Shown one piece after another: positions 8,173 to 16,267 of a stretch of DNA of 35,855 nucleotides. Each line of letters opens with the position of its first letter. Within the stretch, counting starts at the first letter, position 1. This DNA is from Candidatus Fermentibacteraceae bacterium. Lineage in GTDB: Bacteria; Fermentibacterota; Fermentibacteria; Fermentibacterales; JCC-6. The stretch spans positions 1 through 35,855 of the forward strand of contig JAFGPK010000063.1 of the NCBI GenBank assembly GCA_016936235.1, read 5' to 3'. Both the position numbers and the translations under genes were made by a program. The notes below the pieces were generated by a model. That model searched no databases and was not told the DNA's origin. It saw nothing but the letters and a program-made list of their open reading frames with translations.

Positions 8173-8819
8173 CGGACCCGGTCATTGCCCGCAGGCGGTT
8201 TCTGAGCGAGCACCAGCGTATGGCCGCTGTCCCCCTCCGGAACGAATCTCGTCCAGCTCACATGGAGTCCGGCCTCTTCGATCCATCGCACGTTGGTCTT
8301 CTCATCGGCATGGCTCCAGCACATCCGGCCCCCGGGCACTCCCAGGTACGCTTCATCACTGCCGGTCCACGCGTCATGGCCGACGGTGGCCATGAAATAA
8401 CCGGATGGCCGCAGCCAAGAGCCTATCCGTCTGAAAAGGGCCGGGTGCTCCTCCAGGGGCATGTGGATGATGGTGTAGAACGAGACCACTGCAGCGAAGG
8501 CACCTTCAGGGAAGGCGAGTTCCGAGATGTCTCCGCACAGGAATCGGGCCGATGGCACCAGTTCCCTCGCCCTTCCGATCTGGACCTCGGAGAAGTCCGC
8601 CCCGGTTACTTCGAATCGCCTGGCCAGGAGTCTGGTCGCCGGCAGGCCGCAGCCGCATCCTATGTCCAGAACTGGCGAGTTCTCCTGGAGGAGTCCCTCG
8701 AGGATTCCCACCCACGATGAATAGTCGCCTGAATCGTCGGGAGTATCATCGCTCCTGTAATCGTACGAGAGCCTGTCGTATCCCGTGCGGACGATCTTCT
8801 TCTGTTCCTGCGGCTTCAT
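8151..8819 (-). CDS. class I SAM-dependent methyltransferase (Methyltransf_11-like)
   Basis: A 222-residue methyltransferase. Motif I is VLDIGCGCG at residues 50-58, followed by an acidic residue after beta-2 (VTGADFS), FLCGDISEL (motif II region) and VVSFYTIIHMP (motif IV). The N-terminus (GYDRLSYDYRS) is typical of small-molecule methyltransferases of the UbiE/type-11 group. The substrate is not evident. It is the upstream member of a coupled pair with the small winged-helix-like gene and lies 75 bases from a second methyltransferase that is clearly different in sequence. Confidence 0.88.
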   Translation of the reverse strand: MKPQEQKKIVRTGYDRLSYDYRSDDTPDDSGDYSSWVGILEGLLQENSPVLDIGCGCGLPATRLLARRFEVTGADFSEVQIGRARELVPSARFLCGDISELAFPEGAFAAVVSFYTIIHMPLEEHPALFRRIGSWLRPSGYFMATVGHDAWTGSDEAYLGVPGGRMCWSHADEKTNVRWIEEAGLHVSWTRFVPEGDSGHTLVLAQKPPAGNDRVRCAGGEN

Positions 8820-8894
8820 GCGGTCCTAGCCCTCCAGGGAACGGGAAGAGTATTCAGGCATGGTCCTGATGGACTCCATGGGAATTCCATCAGC

Positions 8895-9536
8895 TCATCC
8901 CGCGACTTTCCTTGCGATCACCCTCGAGATGGCGTGCCGGTGGGGAACCCCGCTGGACATGCAGTCGAATATCTCCTCCGAAGTGTACTCGATCCGCCAG
9001 TCGTGGTAGTAACTCAGGAGCTCGCCGGACCTCCATTCGAACGCCTTCGCCTCTGCGTCCGGAGCCCTGCTGATGAAAGGTTTACTCACGAAAACGGAAA
9101 GTGCGTTAACGCCATCCGGATTTGTGAACGCGCGGTAATTGCCAAGGATTTCCGGCCTCAGGTCCGGCGGGATGTACTGCAGGACCCCTGTGGAGAACAC
9201 CACGTCGAAGCAGGAGTCAAGCCTGTACTCGATGATGTCCGCGACGAAGACTTCCAGTGAGACGTTCGCCCTCTCCGCGAGACGCAGCGCTTTCTCCACT
9301 CCCACGGGGGAAGAGTCGAAGGCCGTGACGGAATACCCCTTGCATGCGAAGAAGACGGCGTCCCTGCCCTCGCCGCATCCTACGTCCAGCAGTCTAGACC
9401 CTCCTGAAGGGGGAAGGATCTCAAGAACCCTGGAGCAGTTCGAGGAGGGCTTCAAGCCCCAGTAGTACTCCTCCTGATCGTACCGCTGGTCGTACAGGTT
9501 GCCCGTATCATCCTCCCGCGCAGTGAAGGACATCAT
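8895..9536 (-). CDS. class I SAM-dependent methyltransferase (TehB-like)
   Basis: A 213-residue methyltransferase. The ATG at 9536 is preferred because AGGAGG lies nine bases upstream; the track start at 9554 lacks a ribosome site. The N-terminus YDQRYDQEEYYWGLKPS is characteristic of TehB-type proteins, which methylate tellurite or thiopurines in a few studied cases. Motif I is LLDVGCGEGRD (about 49-59), then VTAFDSSPVGVEKA, VADIIEY and VVFSTGVLQYIPP. The substrate is not defined. It is transcribed in the same direction as the deaminase fusion upstream, 75 bases away. Confidence 0.87.
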   Translation of the reverse strand: MMSFTAREDDTGNLYDQRYDQEEYYWGLKPSSNCSRVLEILPPSGGSRLLDVGCGEGRDAVFFACKGYSVTAFDSSPVGVEKALRLAERANVSLEVFVADIIEYRLDSCFDVVFSTGVLQYIPPDLRPEILGNYRAFTNPDGVNALSVFVSKPFISRAPDAEAKAFEWRSGELLSYYHDWRIEYTSEEIFDCMSSGVPHRHAISRVIARKVAG

Positions 9537-9610
9537 CCTTTCCTGCCTCCTCATACAGGGTCACGAAGCATCCATTATCCGCCCTTCCCTCCGGCAGCCG
9601 TCTGCGGGTG

Positions 9611-10552
9611 TTATCCGAAGGAGGGGAGCTTCTTCAGGGCTTCACATTCTTCCTCGAGGACTCCGGCTGTAACTGCGGGCATCAATCCGGAATAGAACGG
9701 ATGCTGCAGAAACATCCCGACCGCTCCGCCTGCCCTGTCGGGCGCTCCGTAGACCAGGGTCTTCACCCCGGCGAAGCAGATAGCCCCGAGACACATTGCG
9801 CATGGCTCCAGTGTGCAGTAGATGGCGGCTCTCTCGGGTCTGCGCCCGAGTTTCTCCCGGGCTTCCAGAAGTGCGTTCATTTCGGCGTGGGCGATGCCGC
9901 ACCGGCTGGATGTCTTCGAGTTGTGACCGACGGCCAGCACCCGACCGTTCTGCACGAGGATGGCCGCAACGGGTGCGTCGCCGTTCAGAGAGCTGTCGTT
10001 GGCCTCCTGAATTGCCCTGCGCATCCAGACTTCGTGCTCACACACTTTTCCCCCGCTCTTCATCTTGTCCGCACCGGAGTCTCCTGACGGATCGACACTG
10101 TCCGGACCTGGATGCAGACCCAGCATCGCCCTTCCCACCTGGCTCCAGCTCAACAGAGCGGTCTCTTCGGGCGTTCCACCGGAACCAGGGAAAGTGCCGC
10201 TGCGATGGAGAAGGAGAAGGTCCACCAGAAAAGGAATCATACCGGCATCTTCCTCGTCAGAGGTTCCGCCGTACTGCTCAGGGTTCCTGTTGACATCCGC
10301 TCCGACCATCCGGCAGGAATCGCCATCATCCCTGAAATGAACGACATAGATGCAGTGGCCGGTCCAGCTGCGGTGAAAGAACAGCCTGCCGTCATTCCAG
10401 TAGATGAACCACTTGTCCTCCATCTGTTCGGGGATCAGTCCCCTCCGGATGATCTCCGTCTCCTCCATCGTGAAAGCCATCTCCAGATGGATTGACGTTC
10501 TCTCGGGAGGCAGGGGTTCCGTATTCCAGTCTTCCTGCCGCGCCGTTCTCAT
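9611..10552 (-). CDS. fusion of a conserved N-terminal domain to a TadA/CDA-type zinc deaminase
   Basis: A 313-residue two-domain protein. Residues 20-150 contain MEDKWFIYWNDGRLFFHRSWTG, a domain I recall as a stand-alone conserved hypothetical. Residues 165-300 form a cytidine/adenosine deaminase fold with zinc ligands H222 and C251/C254 (AHAEMNALL, TLEPCAMCLGA) and the catalytic Glu224. The deaminase part resembles TadA and nucleobase deaminases, but a tRNA substrate cannot be claimed. There is no stop or strong internal start between the domains (a Met-Lys at 164-165 has no clear ribosome site), so they appear truly fused. GGGAGGAAG precedes the start. It lies 12 bases after the secreted protein gene and is probably co-transcribed with it. 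Confidence 0.85.
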   Translation of the reverse strand: MRTARQEDWNTEPLPPERTSIHLEMAFTMEETEIIRRGLIPEQMEDKWFIYWNDGRLFFHRSWTGHCIYVVHFRDDGDSCRMVGADVNRNPEQYGGTSDEEDAGMIPFLVDLLLLHRSGTFPGSGGTPEETALLSWSQVGRAMLGLHPGPDSVDPSGDSGADKMKSGGKVCEHEVWMRRAIQEANDSSLNGDAPVAAILVQNGRVLAVGHNSKTSSRCGIAHAEMNALLEAREKLGRRPERAAIYCTLEPCAMCLGAICFAGVKTLVYGAPDRAGGAVGMFLQHPFYSGLMPAVTAGVLEEECEALKKLPSFG

Positions 10553-10564
10553 CTTCCTCCCGGG

Positions 10565-11965
10565 TCATTCACCCAGCAGGATCATCTTGCACATGGTCGC
10601 GCCGGCTTCCGATGCGCATCTCAGGATGTAAGTCCCGGGAGGCATGCCGGAGGTATCGAGTGAAGCTTTTCCCGTCTCGTCGGGTTCCGTCCGGAATAAC
10701 AGTCTCCCGTTCAAATCGTACAGCTCCAGAGGGGAAGTGCACGATCCATCGATCCTGATGTTGATGCTCATGCCGGCAGCGACGGGGTTGGGCGAGATCC
10801 GGATGCAGTTGCGAGGCTGCGGACTCCGGGTTCCCCCCTCGATGGATGTGACCACGTCCCTGGGAACGAACCTGATCTCCGGGACTTCCGGTGCCGCCCA
10901 GGCCACGAAATAGCCGGAGTCCACGCTGCATACCGCGAGGTTGCCATTGTAGAGGTCCGACACTCCTGTTTCGACAACATGGCAGTAGCCGTTCCACTCT
11001 CCGTCCCAGTGGCCGCACAGTATCTCGTCCCCGTCCTGCCAGACCAGCAGCATGCCGTAATCATCGGGACTGGAGCAAAGGGCGATGGCAGCCAGAACGG
11101 GGATACCGTAAGGGTCCGGGGTCAGTGAATCCGGGCAGGCGAATCCTGGGCGCAGAACGGAATAGTAGAGTTCCGTATCGTCGCTTCGGGTCCAGAATCC
11201 TGCTGCTTCCGTGGCGCACGAGCCTGCGGCCCTTACTTCGCCATCGCAGTAATCGGAGTAGAAACAGTCGTGCATCATCGGTTCGAAATCCCCGGACACC
11301 GGGTCACCGTTTATCTGATGTATTCCGGCGTATACGTCCAGCAGAGGTGTCATATATCCGTTGTGCCAGCTCCAGAACATAGCAGGGGTTGATGTTGCGC
11401 AGCACACAGGCCTGCTGTAGGAGTTGATGTTGCCTGCGTAGGAGTCGATGCTCACTCCCAGGGTATCCGTTATGTACATCCCGCCCGTAGCATCGTACTG
11501 GAACCGGAGGGACATCACGTTGCATTCCATGCCGCCGCTGCACGGCAGGTAGGCGTCCGCCGAGACATAGAATGCATCAGTCTCATTCTGGTGCCTGGCC
11601 ACCCTTATGCTTCCCTCGACGTAACCAGGCTCGCTGAGCCAGCACAGGTCTGCGGAAGCGACCGCCCTGGATGAGATTGACGACAGGGGGGAGGGGTCGA
11701 TGAGGAAGAGGGAATCCGCGACCTGCTGTTCGTATGAGCAGGTTGCCAGCAGCAGGCGGGGTTCTCCGTTCAGGATGACGGATCCCAGTGTCGGACAGTT
11801 GAGGCCGAATTCCAGAGTGTCCTGGCCTCCTTCTATCTCCGTCAGCAGTACGACTCCGGAAGCGTAGTCCCAGGCGACGAAATTGCCGCCGGGGCAACCG
11901 ACGATATCTACGTTGGAGTAGGCAATACTGCAGAGGATTGCAGTTGACAAAAGCAATCGTTTCAT
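10565..11965 (-). CDS. secreted protein with C-terminal sorting domain
   Basis: A 466-residue exported protein with signal peptide MKRLLLSTAILCSIAYS and a start preceded by GGGAAGCC. The body (residues 20-380) is rich in Gly, Ser, Cys and aromatic residues. It has repeated short strands that could form a propeller (GYMTPLLDVYAG, YGMLLVWQDGDEI, NLAVCSVDSGYFVAW), but I do not recognise an enzyme. Residues 385-466 form a type IX-like sorting tail: ISPNPVAAGMSINIRI, LELYDLNGRLLF and GTYILRC. It is likely surface-anchored or released. It is the upstream gene of a two-gene unit with the deaminase fusion. Confidence 0.85.
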   Translation of the reverse strand: MKRLLLSTAILCSIAYSNVDIVGCPGGNFVAWDYASGVVLLTEIEGGQDTLEFGLNCPTLGSVILNGEPRLLLATCSYEQQVADSLFLIDPSPLSSISSRAVASADLCWLSEPGYVEGSIRVARHQNETDAFYVSADAYLPCSGGMECNVMSLRFQYDATGGMYITDTLGVSIDSYAGNINSYSRPVCCATSTPAMFWSWHNGYMTPLLDVYAGIHQINGDPVSGDFEPMMHDCFYSDYCDGEVRAAGSCATEAAGFWTRSDDTELYYSVLRPGFACPDSLTPDPYGIPVLAAIALCSSPDDYGMLLVWQDGDEILCGHWDGEWNGYCHVVETGVSDLYNGNLAVCSVDSGYFVAWAAPEVPEIRFVPRDVVTSIEGGTRSPQPRNCIRISPNPVAAGMSINIRIDGSCTSPLELYDLNGRLLFRTEPDETGKASLDTSGMPPGTYILRCASEAGATMCKMILLGE

Positions 11966-12003
11966 GGCTTCCCGGCCCTTCAGTCAGTCTTCCCGTGTTT
12001 AAT

Positions 12004-12855
12004 CTAGTGACGGGAAACCATCGGGACAACCAAGTGGTTTCGTATGGATTCGTCCGACAACCCGGCCTGGAGCAGGCAGCCCTCGATGCGCCTGTGACGG
12101 GGGATACGCGCAGGGAGAACCGAATCAAGCAGGTCCCAGAACCGCCTGGAGTGATCCCTGTGCCTGAGATGGCACAATTCGTGTGCTACCACGTATTCCG
12201 TCAGGTCCCGGGGGAGATGGATCAGCTTCAGGTTGAAGCTGAGATCTCCCCGACCGCCGCAGCTGCCCCACCTGGTCTTCATGTCGCGGATGGAGATCCG
12301 TCCGGGTTTGACATCGAGAAGGATCGAGTACCTCCTGACAAGGGGAACAGCATCGGCCAGCAGCCTGTCCCGAAGCCACATATCAAACTCATTCCGCAGT
12401 TCCTCATCCGCGGCTCCCGCAGGGCGGTAGACTCGGAATCCCGTCCTGTACTCGATTCCGATGTCCTTCTTCTCCGTGGGATGGATCTCAAGGGAGAGCA
12501 GCCTTCCCCTGTAGGGTATCTTCGTTCCGTTCCGGAGAGCGTACGAGGTCAGCGCATGCAGCCTGTCGGTCCTGTCCTTCAGCACCTCCAGTTTGCTGAA
12601 TATCCACTGGCGCCTCTCGTCGATCAGACGATGCAGTTCACTCTCCCTGTCCCCGAGGGGCGCCACTATCTCCACTTTTCCGGGGCGCACGACTATCCTC
12701 CTGCGACAGGCCCTCCTGCTGAACCTCACGGAATACGGAATGGTGGTGGTTCCGACCTTCAGTTCATGCAATTCGATATTCTCTGCCGCCGCCTTCTCTT
12801 CCGGCAGGGGATGCCGGTTACGTTCCCGGGTCCTGTTGCGGCTAAAGAGCTTCAA
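12004..12855 (-). CDS. YgjP-like (DUF45) zinc metallopeptidase
   Basis: A 283-residue protein of the YgjP/DUF45 family, SprT-related gluzincins. The zinc site is HELCHLRHRDH, with ligands H225, H229 and H235 and catalytic Glu226. The family motif TRWGSCGGRGDLSFN precedes it at 194-208, and RRIVVRPGKVEIVAP marks the N-terminal sheet. There is no signal peptide, so it is cytosolic. The start at 12855 is a TTG with no strong ribosome site. It overlaps the end of the upstream exported-protein gene by 14 bases, so translation is probably coupled. Substrate is unknown. Confidence 0.9.
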   Translation of the reverse strand: MKLFSRNRTRERNRHPLPEEKAAAENIELHELKVGTTTIPYSVRFSRRACRRRIVVRPGKVEIVAPLGDRESELHRLIDERRQWIFSKLEVLKDRTDRLHALTSYALRNGTKIPYRGRLLSLEIHPTEKKDIGIEYRTGFRVYRPAGAADEELRNEFDMWLRDRLLADAVPLVRRYSILLDVKPGRISIRDMKTRWGSCGGRGDLSFNLKLIHLPRDLTEYVVAHELCHLRHRDHSRRFWDLLDSVLPARIPRHRRIEGCLLQAGLSDESIRNHLVVPMVSRH

Positions 12856-13366
12856 TATCGGAGAGCCCGTCCGAGAACGGGTATTCCAAGAACGAACCGT
12901 CCACCAGGAAACCGTTCCGTCTGGTCTGCCGGTCGCTGCTGTCGAAGTCGGCTATCCGGTCCTCTCCTCTTAAGAGTGAAGAACCCGACAGGATCACTTC
13001 ATCGGGGAAATCCAGTTCGCAGAATGACACCAGCGCGTAATCGGGGGTCAGACATAGCAGGTAGCCGTGTCCGCGGGGCGGGGGGGATCCGTGTCCTTCG
13101 GGGGAGGACCGGATGAAGAACGCCGTACCCAGGGCGAACTCCTCCGATCCGCGCTGGATGGTTCCCAGGTACCTCACGGAGACCAGGTTGTAGGAAAACC
13201 GCATGCCCTCGTCTTCGAAGGTCCCTGGCGAGAGGCATTCGACTTCAGACGCCTCCATGGCAGTGGCGATGGCTGCCACGGGATCGGGATCGGGGAGATA
13301 GCCGCCGCGTTCCACGGCGGATGCGCATGTCCAGGAGCAGAGGACGGCAACCATCAGAATTCGCAT
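12842..13366 (-). CDS. exported protein of unknown function
   Basis: A 174-residue protein. The ATG at 13366 begins a signal peptide (MRILMVAVLCSWTCASA); the track start at 13405 is 13 codons too long. The mature part includes YNLVSVRYLGTIQ, LGTAFFIRSS and GYLLCLTPDYALVSFCE, which could be the first strands of a trypsin-like fold (serine-protease-like proteins often have GTAFFI near the N-terminus). The full catalytic triad is not visible. Its stop overlaps the TTG of the metallopeptidase gene. It is probably periplasmic. Confidence 0.72.
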   Translation of the reverse strand: MRILMVAVLCSWTCASAVERGGYLPDPDPVAAIATAMEASEVECLSPGTFEDEGMRFSYNLVSVRYLGTIQRGSEEFALGTAFFIRSSPEGHGSPPPRGHGYLLCLTPDYALVSFCELDFPDEVILSGSSLLRGEDRIADFDSSDRQTRRNGFLVDGSFLEYPFSDGLSDIEAL

Positions 13367-13445
13367 GTTCCGACTGCCTTTCAGGCTGAATGACCGCGGC
13401 GGCAATTACTGTGCGGAGCGATCAGGACAGCTCAGCTCTCCTGTA

Positions 13446-13859
13446 TCAATCCCAGGTGAAAGTGATCTGATCCGGCTCGATGGTGATGGCGTCCGCCCGC
13501 CCCAGCTCGGTCTGGGCCATGTTCTTCATGCCATTGTTGAACCAGAGGTTCCAAAGCTCTATCCTTGCACTGGTGAACGGATTGCCGTTGGCCGTCGCTG
13601 TCTTTACGCACCAGATGTGCTCGTCGGATTCAGGATCCAGCCATATCTCTATCTCGAGATCGACGCTCTGATTGGGAAGATCCCTTACGGCTGTGAGCAG
13701 GATGACACCCTCCTGGACATCAACATCCAGGGACGAGATCCTGGTGTCCTCTATGCTCGATTCGAGAGCCTCCTGGAGGTCGGCTTCTGTGACGACTATC
13801 TCCAGAGTGGTTGCGGAAACAAGGGAAGCGACCAGCAGAACAAGGCACAGTGCCTTCAT
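13446..13859 (-). CDS. small exported protein of unknown function
   Basis: A 137-residue protein. The ATG at 13859 follows GGAGGGGTGAA and starts a clear signal peptide (MKALCLVLLVASLVSA); the track start at 13925 is too long. The mature region alternates hydrophobic strands and acidic turns (LEIVVTEADLQEALESS, ISSLDVDVQEGVILL) and has a conserved-looking WNLWFNNGMKNMAQ. No enzyme motif is visible. The pattern resembles lipid-binding or BON/LolA-like folds, but I cannot assign a family. Confidence 0.75.
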   Translation of the reverse strand: MKALCLVLLVASLVSATTLEIVVTEADLQEALESSIEDTRISSLDVDVQEGVILLTAVRDLPNQSVDLEIEIWLDPESDEHIWCVKTATANGNPFTSARIELWNLWFNNGMKNMAQTELGRADAITIEPDQITFTWD

Positions 13860-14116
13860 TTCACCCCTCCGTCCGGGCAGGCGATGCTCCCGGCCGATCC
13901 GTTGATCCAGCCTCGCATCGATCAATGCATCTTCGAATCAGCGACAGAAACCTATAATACGTCACGGGAACGGTGGGGAAAAGGTGGGAAGCCCCGGTGA
14001 CGATGAAGAGTCATGGATGCCCATTGCCGGCCGCAGGGACGCGGATGACCGCTTCCTGAACAGGAGCCTTCTCTTGCCATGAAGGCTTGAGCGGACGGAC
14101 CTCCGATCCGCCGGCG

Positions 14117-14851
14117 TCATCCGGCAGCGTACCTTACCGTCCAAGGGCACAGCGCCATGCATCTGAGGCATGTCACGCACCTGTCCACATCCAGCATCTC
14201 GTCCCTGGGGATGCCGGCTTCCCAGGCGCGTCCCTTCAGGGCTCCGGGCAGGCAGGCGTCGATGCAGGTCTCGCAGCTTCCGCATAGTGATTCCGCGGGA
14301 GAGCGCCTTACCGTATCCAGGGGAGCGTCGGTCAGGACAGTGCACATGGAGACGGCGCTCCCGAACTCCCGGGTCACAAGAAGGTTGTTCTTTCCTATCC
14401 ATCCCAGTCCGGCCATTAGCGCTATGGTCTTGTGGGGAAGGGGGGAGGTCCTGGTTCCTTCGGAGTACAGGCCGGTTTCAGTCAGGTTCCCCTCGGACTG
14501 GGAGAACGCCTCGTGCCCCCTTTCCGCAAGCCGGTCCGTCAGTTCGTCGGCCAGCCTGTCGGTGCCCACCTCCTTCAGTTGGAACTCGTCCATGTGGATC
14601 TCGCAGCTCCGGACCATCCTCTCAACATAATCGGGCGTATCCATGATCTTTCTGACGTACCCGCGGGAAAGGACCATCCCTATGAGGATAGCCCCGGGAT
14701 AGCCTCTGTTCAGCTCTCCCGCCAGTCCGGATATGTCTACGAAATGAGTGAAATCCGCCCCCCGATCGGACAGTATCGATAGGATCTCGCTGTTCAGAGT
14801 CACTCCGGCCCGTTCAGCAGGCAGCTGCCCCACAGGGTATCCCGTGACCAT
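14117..14851 (-). CDS. 4Fe-4S double-cluster protein, QueG-like
   Basis: A 244-residue Fe-S protein related to the C-terminal half of epoxyqueuosine reductase QueG. Two ferredoxin-like motifs are complete: C190, C193, C196, C200 (CGSCETCIDAC) and C225, C228, C231, C235 (CVTCLRCMALC). Just before them come LGWIGKNNLLVT and VLTDAP, the usual QueG core signatures. Compared with QueG it is about 100 residues shorter and lacks the HEAT-like tail, so it is likely a paralog (a reductase or corrinoid-activation-type protein) rather than QueG itself. It starts seven bases after the VOC gene, with only a weak ribosome site. Confidence 0.85.
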   Translation of the reverse strand: MVTGYPVGQLPAERAGVTLNSEILSILSDRGADFTHFVDISGLAGELNRGYPGAILIGMVLSRGYVRKIMDTPDYVERMVRSCEIHMDEFQLKEVGTDRLADELTDRLAERGHEAFSQSEGNLTETGLYSEGTRTSPLPHKTIALMAGLGWIGKNNLLVTREFGSAVSMCTVLTDAPLDTVRRSPAESLCGSCETCIDACLPGALKGRAWEAGIPRDEMLDVDRCVTCLRCMALCPWTVRYAAG

Positions 14852-14857
14852 TGGCTG

Positions 14858-15175
14858 TCAGCGTTCCGCGAATTCCAGGAGCTCCACCGGGGCTCCGTCC
14901 ACGAGGATGAAAGCCACGGTTACTCCTTCACTGGGTGAATTGGGCCGGATTATTACCTGTTTTCCTTCGAGAGCCTTCTCAAGGCTGTCCACTTCGAAGG
15001 CCACATGCGCTGCTTCCCTGACGATCCGGGGCAGCGTGCACCTCTCTCCGTACCGCATCCACTGGATCCCGAACGGGTTGGTCTCGTGATCCGTGACCCA
15101 GGTATCAAAGGCTTCAAGATACTTTTCCCCGTCGTGAGGGACCTGTGTCGGTATCCCCAGGTGATGGTATCTCAT
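14858..15175 (-). CDS. VOC superfamily (glyoxalase-like) protein
   Basis: A 105-residue single VOC-type unit. MRYHHLGIPTQVP begins the first beta-alpha-beta module, and AAHVAFEVDSLEKAL, VIIRPNSPSEG and VAFILVDGAPVELLEF complete the second. Such short VOC proteins normally dimerise. Metal ligands would be the His near residue 5 and the final Glu in PVELLEF. No substrate can be named. AGGAGAGGA lies directly before the ATG. It is almost contiguous with the QueG-like gene, suggesting an operon. Confidence 0.85.
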   Translation of the reverse strand: MRYHHLGIPTQVPHDGEKYLEAFDTWVTDHETNPFGIQWMRYGERCTLPRIVREAAHVAFEVDSLEKALEGKQVIIRPNSPSEGVTVAFILVDGAPVELLEFAER

Positions 15176-15232
15176 TCCTCTCCTGATTCAGCTCTTTTCA
15201 ATGACCCGCCGACCGGCTGTAAGGCATTCCGT

Positions 15233-15403
15233 TCATGCAAGAACGAGTTCCTTCGCCATGACCGCATCTCCGGGAAGACTCCCGACCTTCTCCCTGGATC
15301 TGATATCCGTGATACCGTATCCGGGACCGGGTTGGAATCCTGCCGGAGACTCCGTCGGATTGAAGCAGAGGAAAAGCCTGTTCATCCCCGGGCTCCCGCC
15401 CAT
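15233..15403 (-). CDS. possible small protein (56 codons), uncertain
   Basis: Too short for the ORF track. An ATG at 15403, or the in-frame ATG at 15385, gives a 56- or 50-residue protein (MNRLFLCFNPTESPAGFQPG, then DIRSREKVGSLPGDAVMAKELV) on the same strand as its neighbours. It begins three bases beyond the stop of the gene at 15407, and its composition is protein-like. There is no strong ribosome site and no family match, so it could be chance. It fills the 230-base gap before the VOC gene. Confidence 0.35.
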   Translation of the reverse strand: MGGSPGMNRLFLCFNPTESPAGFQPGPGYGITDIRSREKVGSLPGDAVMAKELVLA

Positions 15404-15406
15404 TGC

Positions 15407-15859
15407 TCAGCCCGTCCTCTGCTTCCCGTATTCCCTCGTGCTTATGCTGATCGCATCGAAACGGCCCTCTTCGCTGTGCTCCCGGTACAGTGAAAGGTCG
15501 AGTCTGGGAAAGAAGATGTTCATCGGGTATTCCGGATCAGCCTTATCCGGTTCGGCATGCTTCCTGATAGCGGCGACCACAGTTTCGGGAGGAGATCCGT
15601 GAACGGGGACACCGTCGAAAGTGACCGTGTAGTCCGGCCGGGACGAGACCTCTATGAATTCCGCCTTCATCCTGCCTCCGTAGCTCACCTGGAACGCGTT
15701 GTCGTAGAAGCAGTCCTTGTCCGGGAACCTGATACCCCATTTCACATGGGCGGCCTCGATGTGCGACGGGATTCCGAGAGCGGCGCGGATATCCTCCCGG
15801 GTCATGCCCAGCCGGGCGGGTCCGATGGATTCATGCGGTCTGACCTTGAATTCCTTCAT
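15407..15859 (-). CDS. conserved hypothetical protein
   Basis: A 150-residue cytosolic protein. The ATG at 15859 follows AGAGGTAAGA; the track start at 15913 lacks a ribosome site. Residues 10-35 read as ESIGPARLGMTREDIRAALG, a helix-turn pattern seen in several small bacterial proteins of unknown function. The middle is a beta-rich region (CFYDNAFQVSYGGRMKAEFI, VTFDGVPVHG). No catalytic motif is seen. Confidence 0.72.
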   Translation of the reverse strand: MKEFKVRPHESIGPARLGMTREDIRAALGIPSHIEAAHVKWGIRFPDKDCFYDNAFQVSYGGRMKAEFIEVSSRPDYTVTFDGVPVHGSPPETVVAAIRKHAEPDKADPEYPMNIFFPRLDLSLYREHSEEGRFDAISISTREYGKQRTG

Positions 15860-15928
15860 TCTTACCTCTGCCTGCGTTTCGGACGACTCCCGGCTGTCGG
15901 CATTGGCGCGCATCCGCCGGTACAGGTA

Positions 15929-16267
15929 TCATTGTGTTTCCAGCAGTTCCAGACAACAAAGGTCTTCAACTGCTTCCATAGCACGTTCGAGACCTGTTCG
16001 CCACCATGATTCCGGGGATCCGTTCACCCGGAACCACACGGGCATGAACAGCACACGAAGGATAACAGAAAGCCTGCAGTCCTGCCAGCAGTCATCCCAG
16101 TACGTATCCTGCCTCCATGGGTCTCTGAATTCCGCTTCCCACTGAGCAGGAATACTCAGTACCCGCTCTTCTCCGCGAGAAACCACCCTCGAATCGGTAA
16201 CTGGCTCGCTGCCCCATGCCGCTGCCGGTTCAGTTCCCGGGTGCTTCCGTCCCCGCACCCCCGACAT
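15929..16267 (-). CDS. possible small protein, uncertain
   Basis: This 112-codon frame overlaps the end of the S9 peptidase gene and fills most of the 370-base gap that follows it. The last 75 residues are rich in Trp and Cys (DTYWDDCWQDC, ESWWRTGLERAMEAVEDL) and could be a real small protein starting internally, but no good ribosome site or family could be found. It is listed so that the gap is accounted for. Confidence 0.3.
   Translation of the reverse strand: MSGVRGRKHPGTEPAAAWGSEPVTDSRVVSRGEERVLSIPAQWEAEFRDPWRQDTYWDDCWQDCRLSVILRVLFMPVWFRVNGSPESWWRTGLERAMEAVEDLCCLELLETQ

Noticed and set aside
11938-13116. 392-codon plus-strand ORF
   Set aside because: It is opposite the YgjP-like metallopeptidase with its intact HELCH site and the exported protein next to it; no family features are seen on the plus strand.
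14870-15175. A tRNA or other RNA gene in the gaps, searched for along the whole window
   Set aside because: No gap contains a GTTCGAATCC-type T-arm with a matching acceptor stem, and no rRNA-like sequence was found.
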